The notes under the pieces: model-generated
What the model was told of the DNA's origin: nothing
The model's input: the letters and a program-made list of their open reading frames with translations, nothing else
Databases searched by the model: none
Program-made: the position numbers and the translations under genes
Shown: positions 8,236 to 16,330 of the stretch, piece by piece
Layout: each line of letters begins with the position of its first letter
Position numbering within the stretch: position 1 is the first letter of the stretch
Origin: Propionibacteriaceae bacterium
GTDB lineage: Bacteria; Actinomycetota; Actinomycetes; Propionibacteriales; Propionibacteriaceae
DNA length: 64,000 bases
Direction of reading: 5' to 3'
Assembly: GCA_031262485.1 (NCBI GenBank)
Contig: JAISHO010000042.1
Coordinates: 1-64,000, forward strand

Positions 8236-8660
8236 GACGACACCGCTCCGTCAAGACGTCGACCGAGAACGACGGTGTCCTGGCGCTCGTAACCAAGCGC
8301 GTCATAGAAACCAAGAACGCTCTCATTGCTGGTTCTGACCATGAGCTGAATCTTCGGGACGCCCTGTGCAACGACCCAGTGCTCACAGGCTTCCATGAGC
8401 GCACGGCCCCACCCAGCGGACCGCAGACGGGGCGCGACAGCGAGATAGTAAACCCACCCCCGATGGCCGTCGTGCCCGACCATCGCCGTGCCCACCACTG
8501 CGCCGTCGTCGTCGCGCAACCCGAGCACGGTCGACGACGGTCCATTGATCGCACGCGTGAAATCGGCGACCGGGTCGTTCCACGGCCGCGTCAGCCCGAC
8601 TTTGTCCCATAGGGCAACGGCATCTGCGCAGTCACCAGCGGTGAGTTCGATGAGTTCCAC
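8232..8660 (-). CDS. ypeA: GNAT acetyltransferase, YpeA type
   Basis: About 142 residues of a single GNAT domain. The block GLTRPWNDPVADFTRAI, the acetyl-CoA loop (RLRSAGWGRALMEACE) and the closing YERQDTVVLGRRL match the YpeA family very closely. It should transfer acetyl from acetyl-CoA to an amine; the substrate is unknown. The track start at 8678 is a TTG; the GTG at 8660 (VELIELTAGD) aligns better with family N-termini. It is the upstream partner of the hydrolase gene. A hairpin lies in the gap before the alpha-galactosidase gene. Confidence 0.82.
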   Translation of the reverse strand: MELIELTAGDCADAVALWDKVGLTRPWNDPVADFTRAINGPSSTVLGLRDDDGAVVGTAMVGHDGHRGWVYYLAVAPRLRSAGWGRALMEACEHWVVAQGVPKIQLMVRTSNESVLGFYDALGYERQDTVVLGRRLDGAVSS

Positions 8661-8723
8661 ACCCCAAGGCTTGCACAAAAGCAGCGGGACGTCGCCAGGC
8701 AGATCGCATACGTATGGATATTT

Positions 8724-8741
8724 CGATCAGTCGGCTGATCG
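8724..8741. terminator. Inverted repeat between alpha-galactosidase and GNAT genes
   Basis: CGATCAG-TCGG-CTGATCG forms a perfect 7-bp stem with a 4-nt loop, flanked by T/A runs (GTTTT on +). It sits between the end of the alpha-galactosidase operon and the ypeA promoter side, so it may insulate the two. Confidence 0.4.
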
Positions 8742-8757
8742 TTTTATCCAAGAATGC

Positions 8758-8791
8758 AGTGACGCAAGGATGGCTTCAGCGCCACGTCACT
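8758..8791 (-). terminator. Stem-loop just past the alpha-galactosidase stop
   Basis: AGTGACG (8758-8764) pairs with CGTCACT (8785-8791), and an inner TGGC/GCCA stem extends it. It starts about 5 bp after the alpha-galactosidase stop on the minus strand. It has no clean T-run in that direction, so it may be a 3'-end stabilising structure rather than a strong terminator. Confidence 0.4.
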
Positions 8792-8795
8792 TTTC

Positions 8796-10286
8796 TCATT
8801 TGACGAGCAAGGCCTCCATCTCTGCCCGTCCGGCGTGCAGCAGAGGAGCAAAATCTACGTTCCGATCATCAATCTGGTAACGGTAACGTCCCAGTCTGGT
8901 GACTTGTGGGGTAGCTGACAGGAAGGCGCGCAACTGGTCCTGCTCGGTCGGATCAAGCCAAGAAATGGGGTCTGATGTGGAAGAGAAACCGCAAATCATG
9001 GCCATGTCGCGCAAGGCTTGGGATGAACGTTCATCGAGCAAGGAGCGCCGAGAACGGAAGAAGACCACGTCCGGATCAGGGATGAACCAGTGCCTCATCC
9101 AGGTGCGTGCGGCACTGTTCGCGAGGCTGTTCAGCGCACCTGCGCCACTCGGATCTCGATCACGTTCCGTGTTATCCCAATACGGTGCGACGTCTGGTCC
9201 AACGCGGGCGGCGTCGACGATGCCAACGGAGGCGAGCATCGGCACGCCACTACCCAGCAGGAAACAATCGGGGCCGGTGGCCTCGCGGATCAGGCTGATC
9301 GCTTCACGGTAAACCTGTTCACGGGGTAGATCCTGGCTTCGGACACCAGGCAATGCCCCGGCATACATGAAATCCAGTTTGAAATAGTCGAATCCGTCAT
9401 CGACGAGTCCGGTGAAGAGATGATGCAGATGGTCTTTCACCGGGCTGAGGGTGGTGTCAAGGGCGTAATAATGGGAATCCCAGTTGTAGCCGGCGATCAA
9501 CGGTTCGCCGGAGGCGTCTTTGACTAGCCAATCAGGGTGTTCGGCGACCGTCTGAGAGCCTGGGAGGCAGATGAACGGAGAGAGCCACAGGCCAGCGCGC
9601 ATGTGATGGGCACGTATCTGATCGGCCATCGCCCGCATCCCAGATTTGAAACCTGCGTTCGCTGTCCAATCGCCGACGATCTGCTCCCAGCCGTCGTCGA
9701 TTTGGAACACGTCGAATCCGTATCCGTCTAGTTCGTCGAGGAAGCCGCTGATTAACTGTTCGTCGATGTTCTCGTAACAGGAATACCACGTGGAAAATAC
9801 CGGACCACACCGGTTCGGAGACGGATGGAATCGTTCAGCGACGAGTTCGGCATAACGGCCGAATATCGCGGTCTCTTCTCCGATTCCAAGGAACCAGGTG
9901 GCGTCGGGTGTCAGGCTGCGCCCCCACATGGTGGTGGTATCAGCACCGACGAGCGGTTCTCCAAGTTCGAGTGCGCCAAGTAAGAGGACCTGGCCATCGT
10001 CGAAAGCTAGGGCGCCAACAGTGCTGCCTTGGTGGTGTTCTGGGTCATCGGTCGCGCTATCATCGGCGGTGAGGAGGCGGTGCGGATTTCCGTAAATGCG
10101 CAAAGGCTCATCGTCAAGTTTGCGCCAGCCGCTCGGCGACCAGGAGTTCCAGCCCTCGCGATAAAACTCACAGGCCCCATAGTTGTGGGTGATGATGATG
10201 TCCGTGCCGTGGAGCAGCCAGCCGCCTTCGCACGGTTCGGCGGTATTGACGTTGAGACCCAGGCCATTCGGGAAAGTGATAGTCAT
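8796..10286 (-). CDS. Alpha-galactosidase, GH36 type
   Basis: A 496-residue retaining glycoside hydrolase releasing terminal alpha-galactose from melibiose, raffinose-type sugars or galactolipids. The N-terminal beta-rich region is followed by a TIM barrel with FQIDDGWE, the LWLSPF strand, and the nucleophile Asp in YFKLDFMYAG. The acid/base is expected in the ARVGPDVAPYW region. No signal peptide is present, so it hydrolyses imported sugar in the cytoplasm. The ATG at 10286 has AAAGAGGA upstream; the track start at 10340 lies inside the intergenic stem-loop. It is the last gene of the permease-permease-binding protein operon, and a hairpin between it and the binding protein probably lowers its expression. 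Confidence 0.88.
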   Translation of the reverse strand: MTITFPNGLGLNVNTAEPCEGGWLLHGTDIIITHNYGACEFYREGWNSWSPSGWRKLDDEPLRIYGNPHRLLTADDSATDDPEHHQGSTVGALAFDDGQVLLLGALELGEPLVGADTTTMWGRSLTPDATWFLGIGEETAIFGRYAELVAERFHPSPNRCGPVFSTWYSCYENIDEQLISGFLDELDGYGFDVFQIDDGWEQIVGDWTANAGFKSGMRAMADQIRAHHMRAGLWLSPFICLPGSQTVAEHPDWLVKDASGEPLIAGYNWDSHYYALDTTLSPVKDHLHHLFTGLVDDGFDYFKLDFMYAGALPGVRSQDLPREQVYREAISLIREATGPDCFLLGSGVPMLASVGIVDAARVGPDVAPYWDNTERDRDPSGAGALNSLANSAARTWMRHWFIPDPDVVFFRSRRSLLDERSSQALRDMAMICGFSSTSDPISWLDPTEQDQLRAFLSATPQVTRLGRYRYQIDDRNVDFAPLLHAGRAEMEALLVK

Positions 10287-10316
10287 GTCATTCCTCTTTA
10301 GGATTGGAGCGAAAAT

Positions 10317-10351
10317 CTTCCTGGTGGATGGAGTGCCCATCCACCAGGAAG
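10317..10351 (-). terminator. 14-bp stem-loop between binding-protein and alpha-galactosidase genes
   Basis: CTTCCTGGTGGATG and CATCCACCAGGAAG form a perfect 14-bp stem with a 7-nt loop, starting 7 bp after the binding-protein stop; ATTTTC follows on the minus strand. It probably works as a partial terminator or a 3' stabiliser giving more binding protein than downstream enzyme. Confidence 0.7.
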
Positions 10352-10357
10352 AAAAAG

Positions 10358-11698
10358 TCAGCCTTCCAGGATGGCGTTGATCCGATCGTTCAGAGCAGGG
10401 AGCGCCTCAGCCGGAGTGACCTTCAGCTCCTGAATCTCGTCGATCACAGCTTGAGCCTCGTTATTCACCTCAGTGGCGTGCAATGTGATCGGGTAATACG
10501 CGGTGCCACCTTCGGCCAGTGCCTCATCAAGGAAGACCTGAGCGTCGATCCCTTTACTGGTGCGTACCTCGTCGGAACGTTCGGCAGCTGAGGTGATCGC
10601 CGGGAACACGACACCGGTGTCGGCGACGAGGTTCTGGCATTCAGTCGATCCGATGAATTTCACCAGCTGCCAAGCCTCGTCAGGATGTTTCGTGCTGGCC
10701 GTGATCGACGGGGCCAAGCCGTTAATGATGGTGACTCGTCCCTCAGGGCCTTCGGGCAGAGGAGCGAAAGCGAATTCCTGAGCGGTGGACTCAGCCCAGG
10801 TGGTGATCCGCCATGAGCCGTCGGAAACCATGGCGCCGATGTTCTGCTCCATCTCCGGCACGAGACCAAGCTGACCAGCTTGCTCCCGAGGCACGACATA
10901 GCCGGCTGCGATCTGGTTCTGCCACCAGGTCAAGGTGTCGATCAGTCGTTGATCATCCAACTGGTACTTCGTGCCAAACGGGTTCTTATCCAGGTATTCG
11001 AAGCCGGTGGACAGGGCGCTCCACGACCACTGACTCTGGCCGACGACCCCACCGCCGGTCTCCAAGGTCCAGCCATACGTCTGAACATTGTTCTTATCGA
11101 ACCCAGGTTCGTCCCCGCGCACCCCATTCTTGTCGATCGACATGTGGGCGATCGCTTTGCCGAACGTGCCGCCATCCGTCGGGTTCCACGTCAAGTTCGC
11201 GAAATCATCAGCGGTATATCCAGCAGCTTCGGCAGCGGCAACGTTATAAACCAGGGCGACGGTGTCCCAGTCCTGAGGCAGTCCGTAACGGGCGCCGTCT
11301 TTCACCCACAGATCAGCCAAGCCGCCTGTGTATTGGTCGAGATCGATGCCATCAGCTTCGACATACGAGCTGATATCGAGGAGCTGTCCATTGTCGGCCA
11401 GTTCAGGGTAATACTGCACGTGGTCGGTGATGACATCAGGAGCGGTTCCAGTGACGAGATCCGTGGTGATGTTCTGCCAATAATCATCCCAGGCGCTCTG
11501 AGTGATTTCGACCTTGATCCCAGTCTTTTCAGTGAAAGCGTCAGTGCAGGATTGGTAGGCTGGCAACTGGTTCTCATCCCATAATGAGTAGGTGAGAGTG
11601 ACGTCGTCGCCGCTTTCACCTCCGCCCGAGCCGCCAGTGGAGCAACCGACTAAAAGAACGGCCGCTGAGAGCAGTGCAGCAGTTTTCTTGAATTTCAT
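10358..11698 (-). CDS. Sugar ABC transporter substrate-binding lipoprotein
   Basis: A 446-residue family-1 extracellular solute-binding protein. It has a lipoprotein signal (MKFKKTAALLSAAVLLVGC) with Cys at the lipobox and a Gly/Ser linker, so it is anchored to the outer face of the membrane. The mature domain shows the MalE-like pattern (VTLTYSLWDENQLPAYQSC, TDHVQYYPELADNG, HPDEAWQLVKFIGS). Context with an alpha-galactosidase suggests alpha-galactosides such as raffinose or melibiose as ligands. AAAGG lies 9 nt before the ATG. A 30-bp gap follows the second permease gene, and a strong hairpin follows this gene. Confidence 0.92.
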   Translation of the reverse strand: MKFKKTAALLSAAVLLVGCSTGGSGGGESGDDVTLTYSLWDENQLPAYQSCTDAFTEKTGIKVEITQSAWDDYWQNITTDLVTGTAPDVITDHVQYYPELADNGQLLDISSYVEADGIDLDQYTGGLADLWVKDGARYGLPQDWDTVALVYNVAAAEAAGYTADDFANLTWNPTDGGTFGKAIAHMSIDKNGVRGDEPGFDKNNVQTYGWTLETGGGVVGQSQWSWSALSTGFEYLDKNPFGTKYQLDDQRLIDTLTWWQNQIAAGYVVPREQAGQLGLVPEMEQNIGAMVSDGSWRITTWAESTAQEFAFAPLPEGPEGRVTIINGLAPSITASTKHPDEAWQLVKFIGSTECQNLVADTGVVFPAITSAAERSDEVRTSKGIDAQVFLDEALAEGGTAYYPITLHATEVNNEAQAVIDEIQELKVTPAEALPALNDRINAILEG

Positions 11699-11728
11699 AG
11701 AGTTGGCCTTTCTTGTGTGAGTGGTCTT

Positions 11729-12616
11729 TTATTTCACGCCGGAGAAACCCAGCGAGCTGACAATCTTCTTGCCGAAGATGATCAGCAGTATCAACATGGG
11801 AATGACTTGGAGTGAGGCTGCCGCCATCAAACCTGCCCAGTCTGGTTGGGAGTTCGGCGAAGACTTGGCGAAAGCCGCCACAGCGACGTTCAGCAGTTTC
11901 ACTGAATCGTCGCGGCCGACCAGCTGTGGCCACATATATTCGTTCCAGGCCCCGACCGCCTGAATAATCGCCAGTGTGGTGAGAGGTCCGGAGGCCATCG
12001 GCAGAACAATTCTGGTCAGTATCTGGAACCGGCCGGCTCCGTCGATTCGAGCGGCCTCTTCGACCTCACGGGAAATGCCAAGGAAGAACTGGCGTAAGAA
12101 AAAGATGGCGAACGGGGTGATCAGTAAATAAGGGGCAAGGATGCCGGCAAATGAATCGATCCATCCCAGGGATCGCACGAGAGCGAAGTTCGGCAGCATC
12201 GAGAAGATCGGCGGGATCATCATCCCGGACAGGAAGACGGTGAACAACGCGTCCCGCCCTCGGAAACGTAGTCGAGAGAAGGTGTAAGCGGCCAGAGCAC
12301 TGAATGTGACCTGGCAGGCCACGACCACTGCGGTGAAGAGCAGTGAATTGCCAAGATAGAGGAAGAAATCCAACTGCTGGCCGTTGCCACCAGCGGCCAA
12401 GCTTTCCTCAGTGGTGGACAGTCCGAGCACGCGTTTGAAGTTGACGATGGTCGGCTCTTTTGGGATCAATGACATCGAGTCAGAGAAAATATTCGCGTTC
12501 GCAACGAAGGCGGTACGGAGCATCCAGAAGAACGGGAAAACTGTGATGAGTAAGAGGAAGACAAGCACGATCCGTTCGATCAAGCGCGAGACAGTTATCC
12601 GTGGTTTGTTTTTCAT
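11729..12616 (-). CDS. Sugar ABC transporter permease, MalG type
   Basis: A 295-residue inner-membrane permease with six predicted helices, starting with IVLVFLLLITVFPFFWML. It has the EAA loop (EEAARIDGAGRFQILTRIVLPMASGP) that contacts the ATPase. It pairs with the adjacent MalF-type permease, whose stop overlaps its ATG. No ATP-binding subunit gene is present in the operon, so a shared MsiK-like ATPase elsewhere is expected, as is common for CUT1 transporters in Actinobacteria. Confidence 0.92.
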   Translation of the reverse strand: MKNKPRITVSRLIERIVLVFLLLITVFPFFWMLRTAFVANANIFSDSMSLIPKEPTIVNFKRVLGLSTTEESLAAGGNGQQLDFFLYLGNSLLFTAVVVACQVTFSALAAYTFSRLRFRGRDALFTVFLSGMMIPPIFSMLPNFALVRSLGWIDSFAGILAPYLLITPFAIFFLRQFFLGISREVEEAARIDGAGRFQILTRIVLPMASGPLTTLAIIQAVGAWNEYMWPQLVGRDDSVKLLNVAVAAFAKSSPNSQPDWAGLMAAASLQVIPMLILLIIFGKKIVSSLGFSGVK

Positions 12617-13527
12617 CAGTTCACATCCGATTCCGTGGCTCGCAGCGCTCGCAGTTGGAGCAGGCTGAAGGTGAAGATGAGGGCAAACAGCACGACAGCC
12701 ATTGCCGCGCCATAGCCCATATTCAGTTCCTCAAAAGATTTCTGATAGATGTAGAAATAGATCACCCGAGTGGCGTTCCCCGGGCCACCATCGGTCGCAA
12801 CGGAGACGGTGTCAAAGATCTGGAAAGATCCGATCATTGACACGACCAGGATCAATGCGGTGATGGGGCGCAGCATCGGCAGCGTGATTGACCAAAAGGA
12901 GCGCCAGCCTGAGGCGCCATCAAGCGCTGCCGCCTCGTAAAGATCGGGAGAGATAGTCTGAATTCCGGCATAGAACAGGAGAGCGGTGTAGCCCATGTTT
13001 CGCCAAGTGTTGACCAGAGCGATCGTATAGATCGCTAAGTCTGAATTTCCATAAAAGGAGTGAGTGCTCGCTCCAATATAATCCAAAACCTCATTCACGA
13101 AACCCACATTTGGATCAAGCATGAACAGCGTCACAATCGCCACCGTGACATTGGGAATCAGCCACGGCAAGAGGATCGCCGATTGGGTACCCGTGCCGAT
13201 CCGCAGCCGCTGCATCAGTACTGCGATACCCAGGCCGAGAATCATCTGGGATCCAATATTGACCACGACGTAGATCGCCGTCACCTTCAACGCGTTCCAG
13301 AACAGTGGATCGGTGAACAGTTTTTGGTAATTGGCGGCGCCGATCCACTCGGCAGGGGAAAGAAGGTTCCAGTCCGTGAGGCTGATCTGCACACCACGGA
13401 ACAGCGGCCAAGCGTAGAACACGGCGAAGCCGAGCAACGCCGGGGTTAAATACAACAGGGCAGTCGGCACATCTGAGCTGCGCCACGTGGCGCGGTTCGG
13501 GGGCGCCTTCATCAGAGTTGGCTTCAT
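12616..13527 (-). CDS. Sugar ABC transporter permease, MalF type
   Basis: A 303-residue permease, first gene of the operon. It has six membrane segments (LYLTPALLGFAVFYAWPLF onward) and the EAA motif (YEAAALDGASGWRSFWSITLPMLRP). The ATG at 13527 is preceded by GAGAGG at good spacing. The leader from the predicted start site near 13632 is about 105 nt. The gene is transcribed divergently from the ROK repressor and is the likely regulated gene of that protein. Confidence 0.92.
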   Translation of the reverse strand: MKPTLMKAPPNRATWRSSDVPTALLYLTPALLGFAVFYAWPLFRGVQISLTDWNLLSPAEWIGAANYQKLFTDPLFWNALKVTAIYVVVNIGSQMILGLGIAVLMQRLRIGTGTQSAILLPWLIPNVTVAIVTLFMLDPNVGFVNEVLDYIGASTHSFYGNSDLAIYTIALVNTWRNMGYTALLFYAGIQTISPDLYEAAALDGASGWRSFWSITLPMLRPITALILVVSMIGSFQIFDTVSVATDGGPGNATRVIYFYIYQKSFEELNMGYGAAMAVVLFALIFTFSLLQLRALRATESDVN

Positions 13528-13633
13528 TGCCGAAACCTCTCGGTGGTATCCGAAAAATGGATCGTCAGCGAGACCGCGTCAGCGTATCCGTTGACCGTGA
13601 GCAAGTTCTTTCGCGGAGACTTACTTACACAAC

Positions 13634-13667
13634 TTGGGATAATAATGCGCGTTTGGTAGCCTGTCAA
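13634..13667. promoter_or_regulatory. Interlocked divergent promoters of the sugar operon and ROK gene
   Basis: Minus strand: TTGACA (13662-13667), 17-bp spacer, TATTAT (13639-13644), a near-consensus sigma-70-type promoter for the permease operon. Plus strand: TTGGGA (13634-13639), 17 bp, TAGCCT (13657-13662), a weaker promoter giving an almost leaderless ROK mRNA. Each -35 overlaps the other promoter's -10, so the two cannot be occupied together. AAGT-rich sequence just downstream (13603-13635) is a candidate operator. Confidence 0.65.
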
Positions 13668-13672
13668 CCGCT

Positions 13673-14860
13673 ATGGAACAACCACTTGCTCGCACCGGCG
13701 ATCGCTCGTATCTACGAAGACGCAATTCGATGGCGGTGCTCGAGCAGCTGTGGATCAGATCGATGACCGTCGCAGAACTGGCAACAGTCACGAGTCTGTC
13801 TCGAACTGCTGTCGACGGAGTGCTCGGCGACCTCCTGTCCTGTGGTTGGGTGACCGCTCAAGCTCCCTCGAAACGTAACGGAACGATGGGACGACCGGCT
13901 GCGATTTATTCCCTGGCTCCCGATTGCGGCTGCCTTGCTGGAGTGGATATTGGCGCGCACCACGTCTCCGCTGAGGTCTGTCGAGTTGATGGCGAGATCT
14001 TGGCCAAGCTGAGAATCACGGTGACCGAGGAATTACCCGCCGCGGACCGTATTTCCGAGGCCACTCGAGTGTTCGACCAGGCACTCGGGCTTGCTGGCAT
14101 CAATCCTGACGAGTTGTGGGCAGTGTGTATCGGCTCCCCTGGGGTTATTGATAACGGAACGGTGGTTCACTTTGGTGGTTCTGGCATGCCTGACTGGATC
14201 GGAGTCGACCTGGTCGCCCCGTTCGCCGAAATCACTTCCGCAACCGTATTCGTTGAAGGTGACAGTGCCCTTGGCGCGGTCGCTGAGATGAGCAAGGGAT
14301 GCGCTGGCGAGGCAACAGATTTCGTCTACCTCCTTTCCGGTGCGCGCACCGGTGCTGCCTTGGTCGTTCACAGTGAATTGCACCGTGGTCATCGTGGTGG
14401 CAGTGGACTGGTTGGAGAGCTTCCCCAACTGCGATGGCGTGAACTTGAACACGAGGAGTACGGCGCCAGTGTGCTGCCTCAGCCGCGGCCCAGCCGAGAA
14501 GAGATTTTCGCTCTCGCCGAAGCGGGCGACCCAGCAGCGACTGCGGCATTATCAGATTTCGGCTTAGCCCTGGCAGAAGGAGCCGCTGCGATGGTGCTAG
14601 CCGTCAACCCGGAGCTGTTGGTCATCGGCGGTCCGAATGCCCAACGCGCCGATCTTTTCCTAGAGTCCTTCAGTTCTCGGCTGGCTGAGTTATGCCCGCT
14701 CATGCCTGAAATCAAAGTTTCCGCTCTCGGTTCGGATGCAGTGTTGGTGGGGACGATCACTCTGGCACTCGGTGCGCTACGCCGCGGGCTGTGGGCGGCC
14801 ATCGATTCCCGCAATTCTTTCCCCATGGCTCGTCCTGCTTTGCGCGAGGTTCCGCTGTGA
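13673..14860 (+). CDS. ROK-family transcriptional repressor
   Basis: A 395-residue protein. The N-terminal winged helix (TVAELATVTSLSRTAVDGVLGDLL, about 31-54) is followed by an actin-like ROK sugar-sensing fold (GVDIGAHHVSAEV, CIGSPGVIDNGTV, FVEGDSALGAV, NPELLVIGGPN). The Cys-rich zinc motif and the canonical catalytic signature of ROK kinases are absent, so it is a regulator, not a sugar kinase. It probably represses the divergent alpha-galactoside operon and is released by the sugar or its product. No Shine-Dalgarno precedes the ATG, consistent with a very short leader. Confidence 0.88.
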   Translation: MEQPLARTGDRSYLRRRNSMAVLEQLWIRSMTVAELATVTSLSRTAVDGVLGDLLSCGWVTAQAPSKRNGTMGRPAAIYSLAPDCGCLAGVDIGAHHVSAEVCRVDGEILAKLRITVTEELPAADRISEATRVFDQALGLAGINPDELWAVCIGSPGVIDNGTVVHFGGSGMPDWIGVDLVAPFAEITSATVFVEGDSALGAVAEMSKGCAGEATDFVYLLSGARTGAALVVHSELHRGHRGGSGLVGELPQLRWRELEHEEYGASVLPQPRPSREEIFALAEAGDPAATAALSDFGLALAEGAAAMVLAVNPELLVIGGPNAQRADLFLESFSSRLAELCPLMPEIKVSALGSDAVLVGTITLALGALRRGLWAAIDSRNSFPMARPALREVPL

Positions 14861-15078
14861 GACAGTGCCAAGGCTGGTCTCGCGGTTCACGTTATTCTCC
14901 GTTGGAGGATCCACGAGCGGCGTCTGTGAAGCCTGTCACGAACCGATCAGAAAAGCGGAGCGAAGCGACCGCGCCCCCTTCCATCGTGTTCGGCGACTCC
15001 GTCGCCTATCACAGACTTCGATCGGCTCGGAAGTACTAGCAAGCTCCCACTTCTCTCGCCTCAATCGTCTGTGGGGAT
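14861..15078. other. Gene-free stretch between ROK gene and tRNA-Ala module
   Basis: No credible gene was seen. The 227-aa + ORF running through here crosses the tRNA and is a chance reading frame. The stretch contains short dyads (AAGCGGAGCGAAGCG, GGCGACTCCGTCGCC) but no clear terminator for the ROK gene. Confidence 0.5.
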
Positions 15079-15166
15079 CGGGGGCTCGGCCCCCGTCGAA
15101 TACGACGAAGCGGGCCGTGGTGAAACAAGACAAAAGTCTCGCGAACAGGCTTCGCCTGTCCGCGAG
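15079..15166 (-). repeat. Two-hairpin module, copy 1 (behind tRNA-Ala)
   Basis: Contains CGGGGGC-TCG-GCCCCCG (15079-15095), then GACGAAGCG, then the hairpin CTCGCGAACAGGC/GCCTGTCCGCGAG (15138-15166). The single A-C mismatch of the last stem becomes a G-U pair on the minus-strand RNA. ACTTTTGTC follows on the minus strand, so this hairpin is also a plausible tRNA terminator. A related module follows ssrA at 16331-16408. Confidence 0.65.
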
Positions 15167-15239
15167 TGGAGCTAACGGGATTCGAACCCGTGGCCTCTTC
15201 GTTGCGAACGAAGCGCGCTACCAACTGCGCCATAGCCCC
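15167..15239 (-). tRNA. tRNA-Ala (CGC)
   Basis: A 73-nt cloverleaf. Acceptor GGGGCTA pairs with TAGCTCC, including the G3-U70 wobble that is the alanine identity element. Anticodon loop TTCGCAA gives CGC; the T loop is GGTTCGAATCC. CCA is not encoded. A hairpin starts at the very next base downstream. Confidence 0.96.
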
Positions 15240-15313
15240 TTGTTCAGTTGTTACGGAGCCTCAGGCGACGTCGCCGCAGCGAGATTCCGCTGTGGAAGTT
15301 TAGCACAGGGTGG

Positions 15314-16069
15314 TCACTTGGGGCGGTGCATCCAGGTGACGTCAGGGGTGGAGATAGTGAACCCGAGCTTGCGCTGGAGGGCGAGGGAGGCGTCGTTGCC
15401 GACGATGACTTGGCCGTAGGGGATGTGGCCGCCGGCGAGCCGGAGGCTGGTGAGGGTCAACTGGAGGGATTCGCCGACGTGTTGGCGGCGGTGGGCGGGG
15501 AGCACTTCAAGCATGCCCATGGAGCCCTCGCCGTGGATGCCCATGTATCCGATCGGCTCGGCAGCAGGTTCGTCGCCTTCGTCGAGGAACGCGCCGAGGA
15601 CGGCCCCGGCGGCGACGCGCTCGGCGACGTAGTCGCGGTCGAGCCCGAGCGAGTAGGTGGAGTGGACGAAGTCGATGTATTCGACGCCGAGCCAGGAGTA
15701 GTGCAGATCATCGCGCGGCGGCGCCGGCACCGCCTCACCGAGGAAGACGACTTGGTGGCACTGATGCCCCGCTTCCAACCCGAGGACGTCTTCGACGGCT
15801 TCAACGGAGCCAGGACGATGGGCGACGACGGTTCTGGGCCGTTCCCAGCCATCCGCGAGCGCCGCCCGCAGAAGCGCCACTCCCCCATCGAGGGATTCAG
15901 CGGTGAGGAGCCATCGTCCGCCGCCGTCGACGAGCACCACTCCCCCATCGCTGCGAGCAGCAATCTGAGTCGTTGACGCACGCAGCGCCTCGATCATGTC
16001 CGCATGGAGCACGAGGAGATCCTCATCATCAAGATCGAAGAGTTCCCCGGCAGTGATTCCTTCAGCCAC
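15314..16069 (-). CDS. GNAT-family N-acetyltransferase
   Basis: A 251-residue protein. The C-terminal half is a GNAT domain: GMLEVLPAHRRQHVGESLQ is the acetyl-CoA loop and NDASLALQRKLGFTIS the last helix-strand. The N-terminal half (TAGELFDLDDEDLLVLHAD...) has no motif I recognise and may be a degenerate second GNAT fold, as in two-domain acetyltransferases. The substrate is unknown. It stands alone between tRNA-Ala and ssrA. Confidence 0.75.
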   Translation of the reverse strand: MAEGITAGELFDLDDEDLLVLHADMIEALRASTTQIAARSDGGVVLVDGGGRWLLTAESLDGGVALLRAALADGWERPRTVVAHRPGSVEAVEDVLGLEAGHQCHQVVFLGEAVPAPPRDDLHYSWLGVEYIDFVHSTYSLGLDRDYVAERVAAGAVLGAFLDEGDEPAAEPIGYMGIHGEGSMGMLEVLPAHRRQHVGESLQLTLTSLRLAGGHIPYGQVIVGNDASLALQRKLGFTISTPDVTWMHRPK

Positions 16070-16263
16070 CGCCCCATTCTCGCATCGAGTTTCCCCAGGA
16101 TCTTGCCGATGAGAAAACGTCCAAGTCAGCCACGAGAGGAAGCAACGAAGGCGACCATGGCCGACGAGTTTCAGCAGAGGAGAAGGCCAGACCCCCGGAA
16201 TCGAGACGTGCTCTTACCCAGAGCCCACTAAATAGAGAAGAACTGGGGGCACGGGGCAAAGCC
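16070..16263. other. Intergenic stretch upstream of the GNAT gene
   Basis: No gene was seen. It should hold the promoter of the minus-strand GNAT gene. A GGGGC-AAA-GCCCC hairpin (16253-16265) borders the ssrA terminator. Confidence 0.5.
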
Positions 16264-16295
16264 CCAAAAAAAGAGTGGCACCGCTCCGATGCCAC
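16264..16295 (-). terminator. Intrinsic terminator of the ssrA transcript
   Basis: On the minus strand GTGGCA and TGCCAC form a perfect 6-bp stem, followed by TC and seven T residues (16266-16272 as A on +). It lies about 115 nt past the mature tmRNA end, so the primary transcript needs 3' trimming. Confidence 0.72.
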
Positions 16296-16330
16296 ATCTC
16301 TCTCAGACGTCGCCACTCTCCCCGGGGCTC

